Shown here piece after piece: positions 1 to 10,169 of a stretch of 64,000 nucleotides of DNA. Origin of the DNA: Marthasterias glacialis (Eukaryota > Echinodermata > Asteroidea > Forcipulatida > Asteriidae); contig OU452228.1 of NCBI GenBank assembly GCA_911728455.2, forward strand, positions 24,352,450-24,416,449, given 5' to 3'. The notes beneath the pieces are model-generated. The model did not search any database. It saw only the letters and a list, made by a program, of their open reading frames with translations, and was not told the DNA's origin. The number at the start of each line of letters is the position of its first letter. The stretch's first letter is position 1. Made by a program: the position numbers and the translations under genes.

Positions 1-1006
1 ATATAAAGCCAATTGGGATGCTGATATATTATCTCAATTTTGGAAAGAAATCGATTTTACTAACATTTTGGGTCAACTTTAGTAAAATGTCTGTAAATTC
101 TTCCATTTTTTAAAAACACAAATCAAGATATATAATATAACCAACCTGTGACAATTTCAGCTCATTTCGTTGGTTCATTTTGCAAGAAAACGGTAAAAAT
201 ACAAATATTGCATTTTTCTACGCATTCTTAGGCACAGTTTTGGTCTCATGAGACGAAAGTTAATTTGTGAATCTTATTTCATTCATTATTCAGACAGAAA
301 TATTTCAAGGAAAGTTGTCTACCACCATTATCTTTATACCATATAAGGTATATGCAAATCTGGGAATATTTGCATTTTCTTTCTTACCAATGTTGAAACG
401 GGGCTAGAGCAAAGAACAGAATGAAATTAAACGTGACATTTAAAAACAGTTTCAGAGTCGTATTTTTCTCGAAAAGACCCTTTTGTTTGACATTTTCCTT
501 ACTCAAGAATACTCCATTGCATATACAGTTCATTGTCCTCTCATCCACGGCTCTCCAAACAACAGCAACCCTACGGCGTAATTACAATGTTAGTTAGTCG
601 ACCCCGACAGGTGTTAAGCCCATTAACTTGATACTCAAACTGGAAAGACTCGATCCCTTGGGCTGTAAAACTATCAAAATGAACCCCGTCATAAATTTAG
701 GACGACAATCACTACCTAAAGCGAGGACAAACGTTTCGTTTTTGAACCATTCCAAGAAAGTAAAGGTAACGTTACCGTGACATTTATTTCCTGCAGGCGC
801 AACTTTATTAAGTACGTTGAATTTATTTTTCTAAAAAGATTTCTGTACCCGCGGGAAAAGAATAACGCGGTTTTTCTTCTTGGCAGATCGGGAGGCAGAA
901 ATAGTACATCGGATTTGTGGTGTAGTATTTCGAGGGAAATTAGATCGCTGGGTGAAATTGTAGACGCGTAAGGATCGGAGGAAGATCAGCAAGATCGAGT
1001 CTCATC
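1..1006. other. Upstream flank of the sialyltransferase gene
   Basis: No coding region is supported here. The last 100 to 200 bases probably contain the 5' UTR and promoter of the sialyltransferase that starts at 1007; I see no clear TATA box. Bases about 289-410 resemble, in inverted orientation, the body of the piggyBac-like MITE at 2860-3210 (shared stretches around the 'cagaaat...ggaaa' and 'accaatgttga' segments), so a decayed copy of that element is likely present. Confidence 0.5.
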
Positions 1007-4000
1007 ATGGCACGGAGCAGACCGACTCATTTCCAGGTGATGGTTCAAGGGGTACGAGCTAATCACCGCGCTTCTTTCTTCATTGCCTTTCGAGGGGTGA
1101 TTGGGGAGGGGAGAAGAAGGAAAGAAGGGGGTTTAGGGTTCGGACTACTTGCTAGAAGATGGGGCAGGTTTCGGTTACGCAAGTATGGATAATGGGAAGT
1201 AGGGGGTGTGGCAGCCCAGGAAGGTTGGGTTTTATTGTGAACTATAAAGACTGAGCGAATTGATGCATATTGGGGGGGGGGGGGGTGCAGCAAGATCGTA
1301 CACGAATGAACGAGGTTGATACACTCTTAAAACTGAAGAGTTGAATCCAACACTTACATTGTGTGCGGTCAGTGACTTCACTTTGAAAGTGTTAAATCCA
1401 ACATTTTAAAATGTTGAATCCAGCATATAAAACTTTTAATCTTGCTTTTAAACTGTTAATGCAACATTTAAAGTGCTGATTCAACAATTTCAATGAAAAA
1501 AAAATGAAAATGTTGACTTAACACTTAAATTGTTGAATTCAACTCTTTGGCATTTGATTTGACATTTTAAAATGCTGGATTTAACATTAACAATGTTGGA
1601 TTAAACACTTTCAAAGTGTAGTCACTGACCGCACACATGTAAGTGTTGGATTTAACACTTCAGCTTCAAGAGTGTACTGATCATGCGCATTTTTGCCTTG
1701 AAAGTGGGGAGCACGTGTTTTCATTATGACGCCATTAAGCACCCTACTATTCAGAACTGTATATTATGAGAGAGTTGCGACAACTCAGGATTAGAGGCCA
1801 TTTTCGGTCGGAAAAACGCACGTGCGCACACAGGGTGCTAGACTGCTCATTGAGTTGTGCTACATTTGGACCGAAAATGGCGTCCAGCAACCACGTGACG
1901 AAAGAAAACTGGTCCCTCCATGGCGCAAATCTCTCAATACCCATCTCAGCTACAACTCCCCCAACCCCGCCCAAACCAGCCTCATCTTTATCGCCGATTG
2001 ATATGATACAATACCAGACCTATCCGCCAAAAATGTTTGCTTTGAAGTGGCGCAAAAATAAATACAAAAGTATCACTGGTATTCTAGGAACTTGAAGTTT
2101 GCTGTCAATTAAACTAGAAATACTCTGAGCGATGTGGTTGAGTCACTGAAAAACATCCGCCAAACCATCACTTTACGTAGAACTGTAGAATACACTAACT
2201 CAGAAATATCCCAGAAAAACAAACAAAAAGGGTACGCACTCTTCCAGATAAATAGCCAAAATTCACTTAGACAGCGGGCAACTTTATACATAATTGACTG
2301 CTTTTTTGTATCGTATGATCATGTTCACGTTTCCTTCACTGGGAAACATGATGAGGGCAAGGAATTACTGTTATAATGAAACGGCCTCCTTTTGAATATT
2401 ACTTTCAATTTTGCAAATTTGTAGAAGCCGTCGGAGTGTAGAATGATCCCGTGCATTAGTCATACAGTACGACACTACGGAGCAAACAGCGTAATAAACC
2501 TGCAAGGCTAGAGATGGGACCCAAAATGCTGAGGATCTCTCGGTAAACATCCCACAACATTCAACCCGGGGATCGCTTTCATTTGTAACACTAACCGAAG
2601 CAATTAGCGGGGTTCGAGTGACGCAAGATTGGCAGTGGCTCCCCTGGACACGTGTATCCATGAGATAGTTTCTGTGATGGCGCCGGATGGAGATTTGGCG
2701 GGATAATATTATTATTTGGGAGGTGAAGTGAACATCCACTATCAGTCTAAAGCAGGGTCTTTGGCTGCATCTCCCAAGCCAAAGGTGGGGTCTATTGATT
2801 AGTTTTGTCAAAATGAAATCAGAAAGAGATAATAGTTGTTTACATAAAATGTTGTTTAAAGCCCCAGCTCAACATTGGTAAAAACAAAAACGGATCACAG
2901 ATTTACATACCTTACATGCATGGTATAAAGATAATAATGATAGAAAACTTTCCTTAAAATGTTTCTGCCTGAAGTGTTGTCTTTTTTAAATAATAAATGA
3001 AATAAGATATAAAATTAATTTTCGTGTCAGTGAGACAAAAACTCTGCCTCTAGGACTACGTGCAAAAATGCTGATGCATTTGTACCGTTTTCTAACAAAT
3101 GAAACATGAAATGAGCCGACATTTTCAGAGGGTGGTTTTATTACAAATATCTTTATTTTGTGCAAAGAACTGAAGCATTTACAGCCAGTTACCAATGTTG
3201 AGCTGGGGCTTTAAATAACAGTTTTAGTGACGCACAGACAGTCACGAATTATTTATAATAGACCTCCGAAAATTAAGAAACTGTCCCAGGTTATGTCCCA
3301 GCAGAGTGGCACGGAGGAACCGGAAAGAGGAGTCTGAGAGAGGAAGTGGCATTTATAATTTTAGTTTAACACATAAAGTACATTTAGCATATAAAGTAGC
3401 GCTCACCCTGTAAGACGAGATTGATGACCATAAGCATTGAGTTCTGCTGTAAGAGCCATGAAATTGAGCCCAAGCGCCGCTTTGGAATATTAATGATTGT
3501 TTTTAAATAGCAGCGGCCATTTTGCGACTCGCACCTCTCTCTCAAACTAGTTCTTATAAAGTATTAATGCTCACGACTCTTGTAGACATTCTTAGTTTTT
3601 CTGGGATGAAAAGCAATATGTGGCTGTTACCAACACTCAAACATAGAAAAAAAAATAACACTATTTTCAAGGGCAGAGTTAAACTAACTTTGGTATATAA
3701 AAAAAATGGATAGATGTTAATATTTGCGTCGGGGGAATGAATATAAATTTCAATTTGCCTTACACCGATGTGTGATATTAAAAGCACTGTATACTGTACA
3801 CCGTATACTGCTTTCGAGTCCTGTGGGAAAAAAACCCACAGGGATTCGAACCGACGACTCCCGCATGACTAGAGCAGATGTCTTAACCACTAGACCACTG
3901 AGCAGGCCCGGTGACGAGGGGCCAGTTCGAATCCAGTATTATTAGCGGCAGGTACCGCAAACAATTAGGTAGATGTTAATATTTGCACAACTGATGCTGG

Positions 4001-7000
4001 AAAGAAAAGACAGTCTGGTCCCTTTCATGATATGAGAATTAAAACCGCCACAGTCACAACTGCGTGTAGGGTACCTGACAAAGATAACCAGCAGTGTCGA
4101 AAAGGTTTATACGCCGATAGAATAATTATTTGATAAGTTTGGCAAGTTTAGCAACGTGATCTGTCAACGTGAGACAATTCCCATGGCTACACTGATGTTA
4201 TCACATTGACAGAATAATTATTTAATAAGTTTGGCAAGTTTTAATAGCAACGTGATCTGTCCACGAGACAATTCCCATGGCTACAATGTTAACACATTGA
4301 CAGCACTACATGCAAATTTCGAGGACCCTTGTAATAAATAACGCCGAACTGCCCCAACTCTTTGATACGCAAATGAAAAGTTTTACCGTATTATTTTCGG
4401 GGGAAAACCTCTTAAGATCGGACATTTTAAGGTTGGTTTATGTTTAAAAAGGTCCATCGTGTGAAAGTTTCAGCTCATAATGTGGTTACTATTTGGATGA
4501 AACGATGAAAATGCATCATTTATTATATTTAGTAAGGATAGTAATGGAAAGATTTCTCTGTCCACTAGACCTTCTTGAAAATGACAGCAAACTCAGACAA
4601 AACTACCCTCAACACTATTGCAAGGTGCAAATGTAGGTTTTACTTCGTACTAGTGTGAGTAAATAACACCTTATTACCTTTTTTCCTATCAGGGCCGAGT
4701 TCCCCCTTTCCTCTTTTAATTCCCAAAGGTCGAGGTAGAAGTTCATGAAAGTTAGAACGAATGTTCCCAAACGGCGATGGATAAATTAATTCAAGGGGCG
4801 TTATTATAGAGGAGGGCTTGAAACCCGCTTTTTATGATTTGTTTGCCTTGTTGTGTACTTTTGTCTGTCTATATCATGGATATTATAGCTCTATGGTCTA
4901 TATTCAGTCAGAACGAAAACCATTGACGAAAACGATATAGGGACCGGGAACCAGTCTAGTTGTGTACTTTTCGCAGTTTGACGTTAGAGGGCGTCTTCCT
5001 GATTGCAAAAACCAAAACACGATCTTTACTACGTTGAGCGTGGTTGACAACTAGTGTGTAACAGCTATGAAAATACTGCAAAAATGGGTAAGATCTCTTA
5101 TTATATATCTTGTCAGATGATGTGAAAGCTTGTATAGTTAGGAGACACGATAAATCCACGATATGGTTGTATGGTTGAATGAAACAAGATCATGATACGA
5201 AGTTAGCCTTGGTGGGACGTTAGGCTCCGTTGCATGCACCGTCGACGTCGTCGGTGGCAGTGTCACTGTCACTCTGTCAGTGCATAGAGCAAGGATCAGT
5301 GGCAGCGCAACGGAGACTGACGTCTTACCAGGGCAAGATTCGAAGAATGCACTGTGTAGTGTGCGATTGCGACTGATTCTGTTTGTTACATAAAAACCTA
5401 GTTGCGATAATCGTAACCCTCCATCCTTCCGACCGTCGGGAGGATGGAGGGTTACGATTATCGCAACTAATGAAAACCATGATTTCTGTTCTAATCTATT
5501 CTATGACCTTGGTTGGACAAAGAATGGTAGTAATTAGACCCAGTAACTGGGGCGCTGTACTCCTTTTTTGAGATTTTTGACATTATCTGTCAAACTAGCT
5601 AGTACGACAGATAATGTCAAAAATCTCAAAAAAGGAGTACAGCGCCCCAGTAACTGGGTCTAGGTAGTAATGTAAAACAATCAAACACTGTGTTGTGTTT
5701 CTACTGCTTATCATGTCTACAGTCTTATTCTAGCCTCTAGCCTAGGACTGGAGTAAAGCAAATGGTGCTGATTCCAACCGCCATTTTTGTAACACATGCA
5801 CTATGCAGGCATACAACATCTCAATCTCAGCAAATCAGCCGATTTAATGTCTCTTTTAGTTTTACTTGGTTTTTTCTGCCATTGGAAACTGAAATACACC
5901 ATACAAACAAACGTGTCCAAGGCAATTTTCTCATTTTTTATTAATTAATCTTAAACATTATTAATTCACCACTTTAATTTAGGTGGATATTTTTCCCGAT
6001 CCGGATTTCATTTTTTTTTTATGTTAAGCTGGGAAATCCTATAGTGCACTTTGAAGCGTACCGAAGTAGCCGAATATATTAAATTACCATTAAAGTTTTG
6101 TTACATGTTTTAATGAGTTCATTTTGATTTCTTTTGGATTCTGCAGAAAAACCACCTAATCGTGTTCACTGTGTTCATCGTACTCCTAGTGATCTACTAT
6201 TACAGCTGGGGTGATACACCCTCCCCACCCAGGGGAGTCTCTGGAACCCATTCAAAGGATCCACTGGACAGGGCGCAACTTTTGAAACTCATGAAAGAAA
6301 TCGGACGAACATATATCAATGTCAAAACAAAAAAGGTAAAATGGAAAAGTTGCCGAATCCTACTGGTCACCACTTTTTCTATCGTTATGACAATAAAATA
6401 GTATTTTAGAAATAAGTTTGTTTTTGGTCGTCATGAGTGAAAAGGTTTTCGGGCTGGCAAGGTCTGCTTCCCAGTGGATTAAGATAAACCCCTGACAGCA
6501 TAGATCACACCAACAGCTTTGAATTAAAATCTTATACTAACAAAAAGGTTAGAATTTTGGAGAACACATGTTGATGGACAAGTGAAAAATCTGATGGACT
6601 AGTGAATCGCCAAGCTATGGCCAATAAACTGGTTCTGCTGGCTAGGTCACTGAAAAAGTTAAGATCAAGACACTGATAACTGAACTTGTCTATATTTTCC
6701 CCTTTTTCTGTTTCTTTGCAATTAGCCTTTTACAAACCACTGTAAGGATTGCGCTGTCGTGATCAGCTCAGGCCAGCTTCTAGACAAGGCTGCTGGCAAG
6801 GAGATAGATGATGCCTCATGCGTGATACGCATGAATGACGCCCCCATTGTTGGCCATACTCAAGATGTTGGTCGTAAAACGACACTGCGGGTTGTTTGCT
6901 TCAGATCATTACCGTTCCTGAAAGATTCAATGCTCATTGGTCGAGGAAAGACAGACATGGTAAGAGTTTTACAGTTTGCCAATCGAAAAAATACCCTACC

Positions 7001-9122
7001 TCCATGGTCATGGCAGAGAGTTGATAAAGTTAAAATGTTAACTTTCAAATCAATACTGAAATTACAGTGGATATTGATTGGTCAGACAGTAGAAGGGTTG
7101 ACTGTGTACTGTGTTGATGCAATCACCAGATGATATATTGCAGGGCGACCACAGTGGATGATACTGAATGGTCAGACAGTGGGAGGGGTCTCATCATTGT
7201 TGACGAGGTTCATACATGTAGAGTCCAACTACATAGTGCAATTGAACCTTTACAAGTTATTTTGACACACCACAGGTTGCTGTATGGGGTGCCGATAACC
7301 CAGGTCATGAGGTCAGATCCAACTATTTACTGAAGAGAGTCTTAGATGCTTACAGACATAGCCCCATTGAGTTCTACTCCATGATGGATGAAGGAGAGAA
7401 GAAAGTAGTTGAGGTGTTTGAGAAGGAGCTTGGGATCAAGAGGTGAGTGGGTTGGTGGTGGTGGGGAGGCAAGGGAGGAGGGGTCCTCTAGATCCCTAGT
7501 GTCTTAGGCTAGAGACCCTTTTTTTAATCTTCTATTATCCCTTGTTTACGGTAACTCATCAGCCAAATATTTGGACTTTGATAAGATGGGTATGCCTGGC
7601 CCCAGGCTAAGAGTGGGTGGTTTGGAGGTGGTTCACCCAATCCTTCAATATCAGACACTACAATGAGATGGACATTGAAGACTTGGGATGGTTGGAGTTA
7701 ACTTGGCAATAAATCAATCACAAGAACCATCTCTGCCCTCACAGGTACCCATTTACCCCTGGGTGATGAGAAGCAATTGTAGTCAAGTGTCTTGCTCAAG
7801 AACACAAGTGTCGTGACCAGGATTTGAACCCACATCCCGATGACTTAGCCACCAGAACTTGAGTCTGATGAACTAAACCGCTTGGCCACGACACGCCACC
7901 TACATTCAGTGAAAGTTCTGTTGGTTAAAAACAATCGATGACTCAAATATCTTACAATCAACTGAGCTCGCTGGACAATCAGGGAGCATATTATTTCTTA
8001 TGCAAATCTGGGCGTCTTGGATTTTAGTCGCGCGATGAGAGAAAATGAAATAATTATGATTTTAATCTCTGTGAATCTTTTGTGTTACAGGGTAGAAACC
8101 AACACCTGGGTGTCAACAGGTGTATTCACCATGATGTTGACTATTCAGATGTGTGACAGTGTCACTGTGTATGGAATGGTGGATGAAGACTACTGCAGGT
8201 GAGATTCAAACTCAAATCAACCCCCCCCCCAACCCCCAGCCCCGGTGGGCAAGTGGGCCTGGGCAGTATCATACAAGTGTAATATGGTTTGAAGGTGGAT
8301 AGTCGATATTAGCTCCCCGAAGTATTGGAAGTTGACACAAGAGAGGGGAGCCAATATCGGCTGTCCACCTCAAACAAACATGTTATATTTATTCCACTAT
8401 ACCTCCTTCATAGTCAGTTGTCATTACAGTAATAGGAGCCAGAGAATAGGCAATATAACCAAGTGAAATCAAATGCATCCAGGATACCGTAGAGAAGGTA
8501 TCTTTATTGTCCATAATATTCTCTAGTTTGGCATCAGTGAGCTCGGGAAAACGTGGATTGTCATTATGTGTGTCCCCATCTTTTCATGTGTATGTAGCTA
8601 GGGCAATGTGCGCGTGTGCTTACTGCACCCAGGCGACAGTTCCACAATTCCTGTGTTAAATCCATGCTTTGTAGACTATTGCATGTGCCACAGTCTACTA
8701 CACATGCGTATTTCTCCTGAACGTGAATACTCGCGTGCACTAAACAGCAAAAATTGCATCTGGCACGTGATGGTGAATGGACCAGTGAGAATTCGGCTCT
8801 CGATCATGAATATGTATGAGTTATAGTAATAAGAGTTAACTCAATTTTGTTCACCGTCAATCTTTCATACAGGCTGCATCCAAACTCATATGTGCCATAC
8901 CATTATTACGGACGATCAATGCTGGAGTGTGAGATGTACCAACAAAACCAGCAAGAGATCAAAGATGGCAGCCACCGCTTCTTGTCTGAAAAAAGTTTAT
9001 TCCGGCGATGGGCCGGGATGTTTGACATCAAATTCCAATATCCAATATGGAACTTGACAAAACCAGATGTGAAAATAAGAAAAGACAATTTTTCTGTTCA
9101 GCTAGAAACTGGTGGGGCTTGA
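1007..9122 (+). CDS. Alpha-2,6-sialyltransferase, ST6GalNAc III-VI type (GT29), six coding exons
   Basis: Golgi type II membrane enzyme expected to transfer sialic acid from CMP-sialic acid in alpha-2,6 linkage to GalNAc-containing glycans. Exons: 1007-1036, 6147-6335, 6726-6959, 7276-7442, 8091-8198, 8873-9122. Phases agree at every junction and sum to 325 aa, against about 300-336 aa for the vertebrate subfamily. Exon 1 (10 codons) supplies the cytoplasmic tail; exon 2 starts with a membrane anchor (residues about 14-31), then a stem ending in YINVKT, a hallmark of this subfamily. Exon 3 carries sialylmotif L (CAVVISSG to DVGRKTTLRVV). Exon 5 carries motif S (STGVFTMML...VYGM), with Val where Trp is usual. 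Exon 6 holds motif III (PYHYY) and motif VS (HRFLSE, the HxxxxE pattern). Sequons NLT and NFS lie near the C-terminus. Exon 1 is the least certain: it rests on a good ATG, a CAG/GTGATG donor and matching phase 0. Which of ST6GALNAC3, 5 or 6 is orthologous cannot be decided here. Confidence 0.88.
1321..1675. mobile_element. Foldback/MITE-like element with about 90-bp inverted termini
   Basis: The first about 90 bases (acactctt..., through a GTGCGGTCAGTGAC segment) recur as an imperfect inverted copy ending at 1675 (...aagagtgt). The centre is built from short repeats of 'tgttgaatccaac' type. No ORF. No clean target duplication is visible. Confidence 0.75.
1764..1943 (+). repeat. Interspersed repeat, copy 1 (second copy at 32754)
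   Basis: Starts with 'gagagttgcgacaac' and shares, with small gaps, the order of segments found at 32754-32925: a 'tgcgcacacaggrtgc' segment, 'agactgctcattrrgttgtgc' and a terminal 'ctctcaatac'. The ORFs crossing it are chance readings through repeat sequence. Confidence 0.7.
2860..3210. mobile_element. piggyBac-type MITE, 351 bp, TTAA target duplication
   Basis: Perfect terminal inverted repeats of about 22 bp (agccccagctcaacattggt...) sit immediately inside TTAA at 2856-2859 and TTAA at 3211-3214. TTAA duplication with short TIRs and no transposase ORF is the signature of non-autonomous piggyBac-superfamily elements. A related, inverted and decayed segment lies at about 289-410. Confidence 0.85.
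3711..3986 (-). mobile_element. tRNA-derived SINE with 17-bp target site duplication
   Basis: The 17-bp direct repeat 'tagatgttaatatttgc' occurs at 3711-3727 and 3970-3986. Between them, on the minus strand, are a Pol III A-box-like segment (TGGTCTAGTGGTTA) and a perfect B box (GGTTCGAATCC). The intervening tRNA-like part cannot be a functional tRNA because it continues into non-tRNA sequence. Related bodies lie near 56041-56160 and 56858-57180. Confidence 0.88.
4119..4303 (+). repeat. Tandem duplication, two units of about 92 bp
   Basis: Unit 1 (4119-4210) and unit 2 (4211-4303) both run from 'agaataattattt' through 'ggcaagttt', 'gcaacgtgatctgt' and 'gacaattcccatggctaca' to 'cacattgacag', with a few indels. 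Confidence 0.85.
5399..5469. repeat. 71-bp near-perfect palindrome
   Basis: Arm 5399-5427 (starting tagttgcgataatcgtaacc) is the exact reverse complement of 5441-5469, and the 13-bp centre is itself almost palindromic. Transcribed from either strand it would form one long hairpin. Confidence 0.9.
5526..5671. mobile_element. 128-bp foldback MITE with 9-bp target duplication
   Basis: The 57-bp arms 5535-5591 and 5606-5662 are inverted copies with a single mismatch (outer ends TAGACCCAGT...). The element is flanked by an exact 9-bp direct repeat GGTAGTAAT at 5526-5534 and 5663-5671. A 9-bp duplication with long TIRs fits a Mutator-like MITE; the superfamily is inference. A truncated, diverged copy is at 62206-62304. 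Confidence 0.9.
7064..7190 (+). repeat. Repeat containing 'ggtcagacagt(a/g)g' units
   Basis: Lies in the intron between sialyltransferase exons 3 and 4. The segment 'gaatggtcagacagtrggaggg' and the adjoining 'ttgatgca...ccaca/gatgat' recur at about 25367-25520 in PCF11 intron 6, so this is an interspersed repeat rather than an exon. Confidence 0.6.
7560..7910 (-). mobile_element. tRNA-derived SINE (Ser/Leu-tRNA-like head)
   Basis: On the minus strand, 7910 to about 7820 has an A-box-like TGGCCAAGCGGTT and a B box GGTTCAAATCC, followed by a body with a 'gcttctcatcaccca' segment also found near 17190 and 17540 (in either orientation). Sits in sialyltransferase intron 4. The left limit is approximate. 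Confidence 0.7.
8272..8835. mobile_element. Interspersed element, about 560 bp (second copy at 14604)
   Basis: Shares ordered segments with 14604-15078: 'tggtttga', 'attggaagttgaca', 'ggggagc(c/t)aatat', 'ttctctagtt(t/c)ggcatca', and a nearly identical end 'ggaccagtgagaattc...atgaatatgtatgag'. No coding potential; it ends about 40 bp before sialyltransferase exon 6. Confidence 0.75.
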
Positions 9123-9177
9123 CTCAACTATAACATTTTACATTGTTCCACACTATGAATAGTCAGTCTTGTACCAA

Positions 9178-9541
9178 GGCCCAATTTCATACAGCTGCTT
9201 AAACACAAAACAGTTTTGCTTACTGAAATACGGTTACCAACCAAAATACCATGTCACATACACAGTTTGTGATAGGTTCCCTGCATATTTTTGCTCAGCA
9301 GAAAAATTGTGAGCACTTTTTTCTTCCAAAGCAGTCCTATGAAACTGGGCCCACATAGAGCTGCTTAAGCACAAAAAGTAACTAAGCACAATAAATTGAT
9401 GCTGACCAGAATAAGGTTAACAGCCAAAATGTAATGTCACATGATTGTACCATTTGTGACTGGTAATCCTGCTCATTCTTGCTTAGCAGAAAGCTGTTGA
9501 GCAATATTTTCTGCTTAAGCAGCTATATGAAATAGGGCTCA
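9178..9541. mobile_element. Two abutting copies of the 'gcttaagc' foldback family
   Basis: Each copy (about 9178-9352 and 9350-9541) begins near 'cccaatttcata(g/c)agctgcttaagcac' and ends with its reverse complement, with a centre containing 'ttaccagccaaaata' and 'tttgtgactggta'. Located in the sialyltransferase 3' UTR. Other copies are at 19321-19512, 48380-48490, 52140-52312, 52480-52846 and 53490-53682, with partial ones near 12380-12500, 17680-17760 and 32420-32565. Confidence 0.85.
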
Positions 9542-9542
9542 G

Positions 9543-9678
9543 GGTTTGATTTCACAAAGCACCAAGATTCATCTTAAGATGAGTTGTTCTTATTGCCATA
9601 TTGTGACATCACACTTTGCTTAGCAATTAAGATTGATACACAGATGAGATTAATCCTAACTCTGTGAAATTGGCCCCT
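9543..9678. mobile_element. Foldback element, 'cacaaagcac(c/t)aagattcatcttaag' family
   Basis: Starts 'gatttcacaaagcaccaaga' and ends with its inverted form ('tctgtgaaattggcccc'); the centre contains 'gtgacatcacactttgct'. Further copies: 18212-18360, a partial one at 18361-18451, 30431-30949 (interrupted) and 55603-55755. Confidence 0.85.
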
Positions 9679-10142
9679 GGACTTGCTTTCATGGCTCTGC
9701 TTACCGTGAAATTTTACAATCACCATTCTCAGCTTACCGGCATAGCACAAAATTTCTGCGCAAGCTGTGTGAGGGAATAACGGTTAAAGTAGGTATGCAC
9801 ACAAGAATTGTATTTCTTTGTCTTAGTGCCTTAAAACAGTTTTTTTGTGTGGATACTGACACTATATAATTTTGTTTTGATCTGAAATATGGAAATTCGT
9901 TTAGGAATTTATTTAGAGAGAGCAATAACGATTATTGAAAGCCAAAGATAAAGTTTGATAAAATGTTAAAAACTAAATTATTTTCAGGAAAATGTGTAAT
10001 TTTGCAATTGTAAATTCATTAATAATATAATTTTGAGATCCAGAATGTGGAAATACAATTAAATAATATACAGTGGTGCTATTTTTAAAATTTATATTGA
10101 TGTGTGTTTTGGTCATGTTCGTAGTTTCGTCTTGTGTAGTGC

Positions 10143-10148
10143 AATAAA
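10143..10148 (+). terminator. Probable poly(A) signal of the sialyltransferase gene
   Basis: AATAAA on the plus strand about 1.0 kb after the stop codon, followed by AT-rich sequence. The cleavage site is not determined. Confidence 0.5.
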
Positions 10149-10169
10149 AGTAAATAATATTTCAACCAG

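Larger units (their letters stand above)
1037..6146 (+). other. Sialyltransferase intron 1 (inferred), repeat-rich
   Basis: No coding sequence supported. It holds a 355-bp foldback element (1321-1675), an interspersed repeat (1764-1943), a piggyBac-like MITE (2860-3210), a tRNA-derived SINE with target duplication (3711-3986), a tandem duplication (4119-4303), a palindrome (5399-5469) and a 128-bp near-perfect foldback MITE (5526-5671). The intron boundaries depend on the proposed first exon. Confidence 0.6.

Noticed and set aside
2371-2811. 146-codon minus-strand open frame
   Set aside because: No motif or splice context, lies in the sialyltransferase first intron beside repeats.
3840-3920. 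Possible tRNA gene (perfect B box)
   Set aside because: The A and B boxes belong to a SINE with a 17-bp target duplication; I see no complete cloverleaf with a paired acceptor stem.
7820-7910. Possible Ser/Leu tRNA gene on the minus strand
   Set aside because: tRNA-like boxes continue directly into a SINE body; similar heads occur at 17088, 19240 and 59638.
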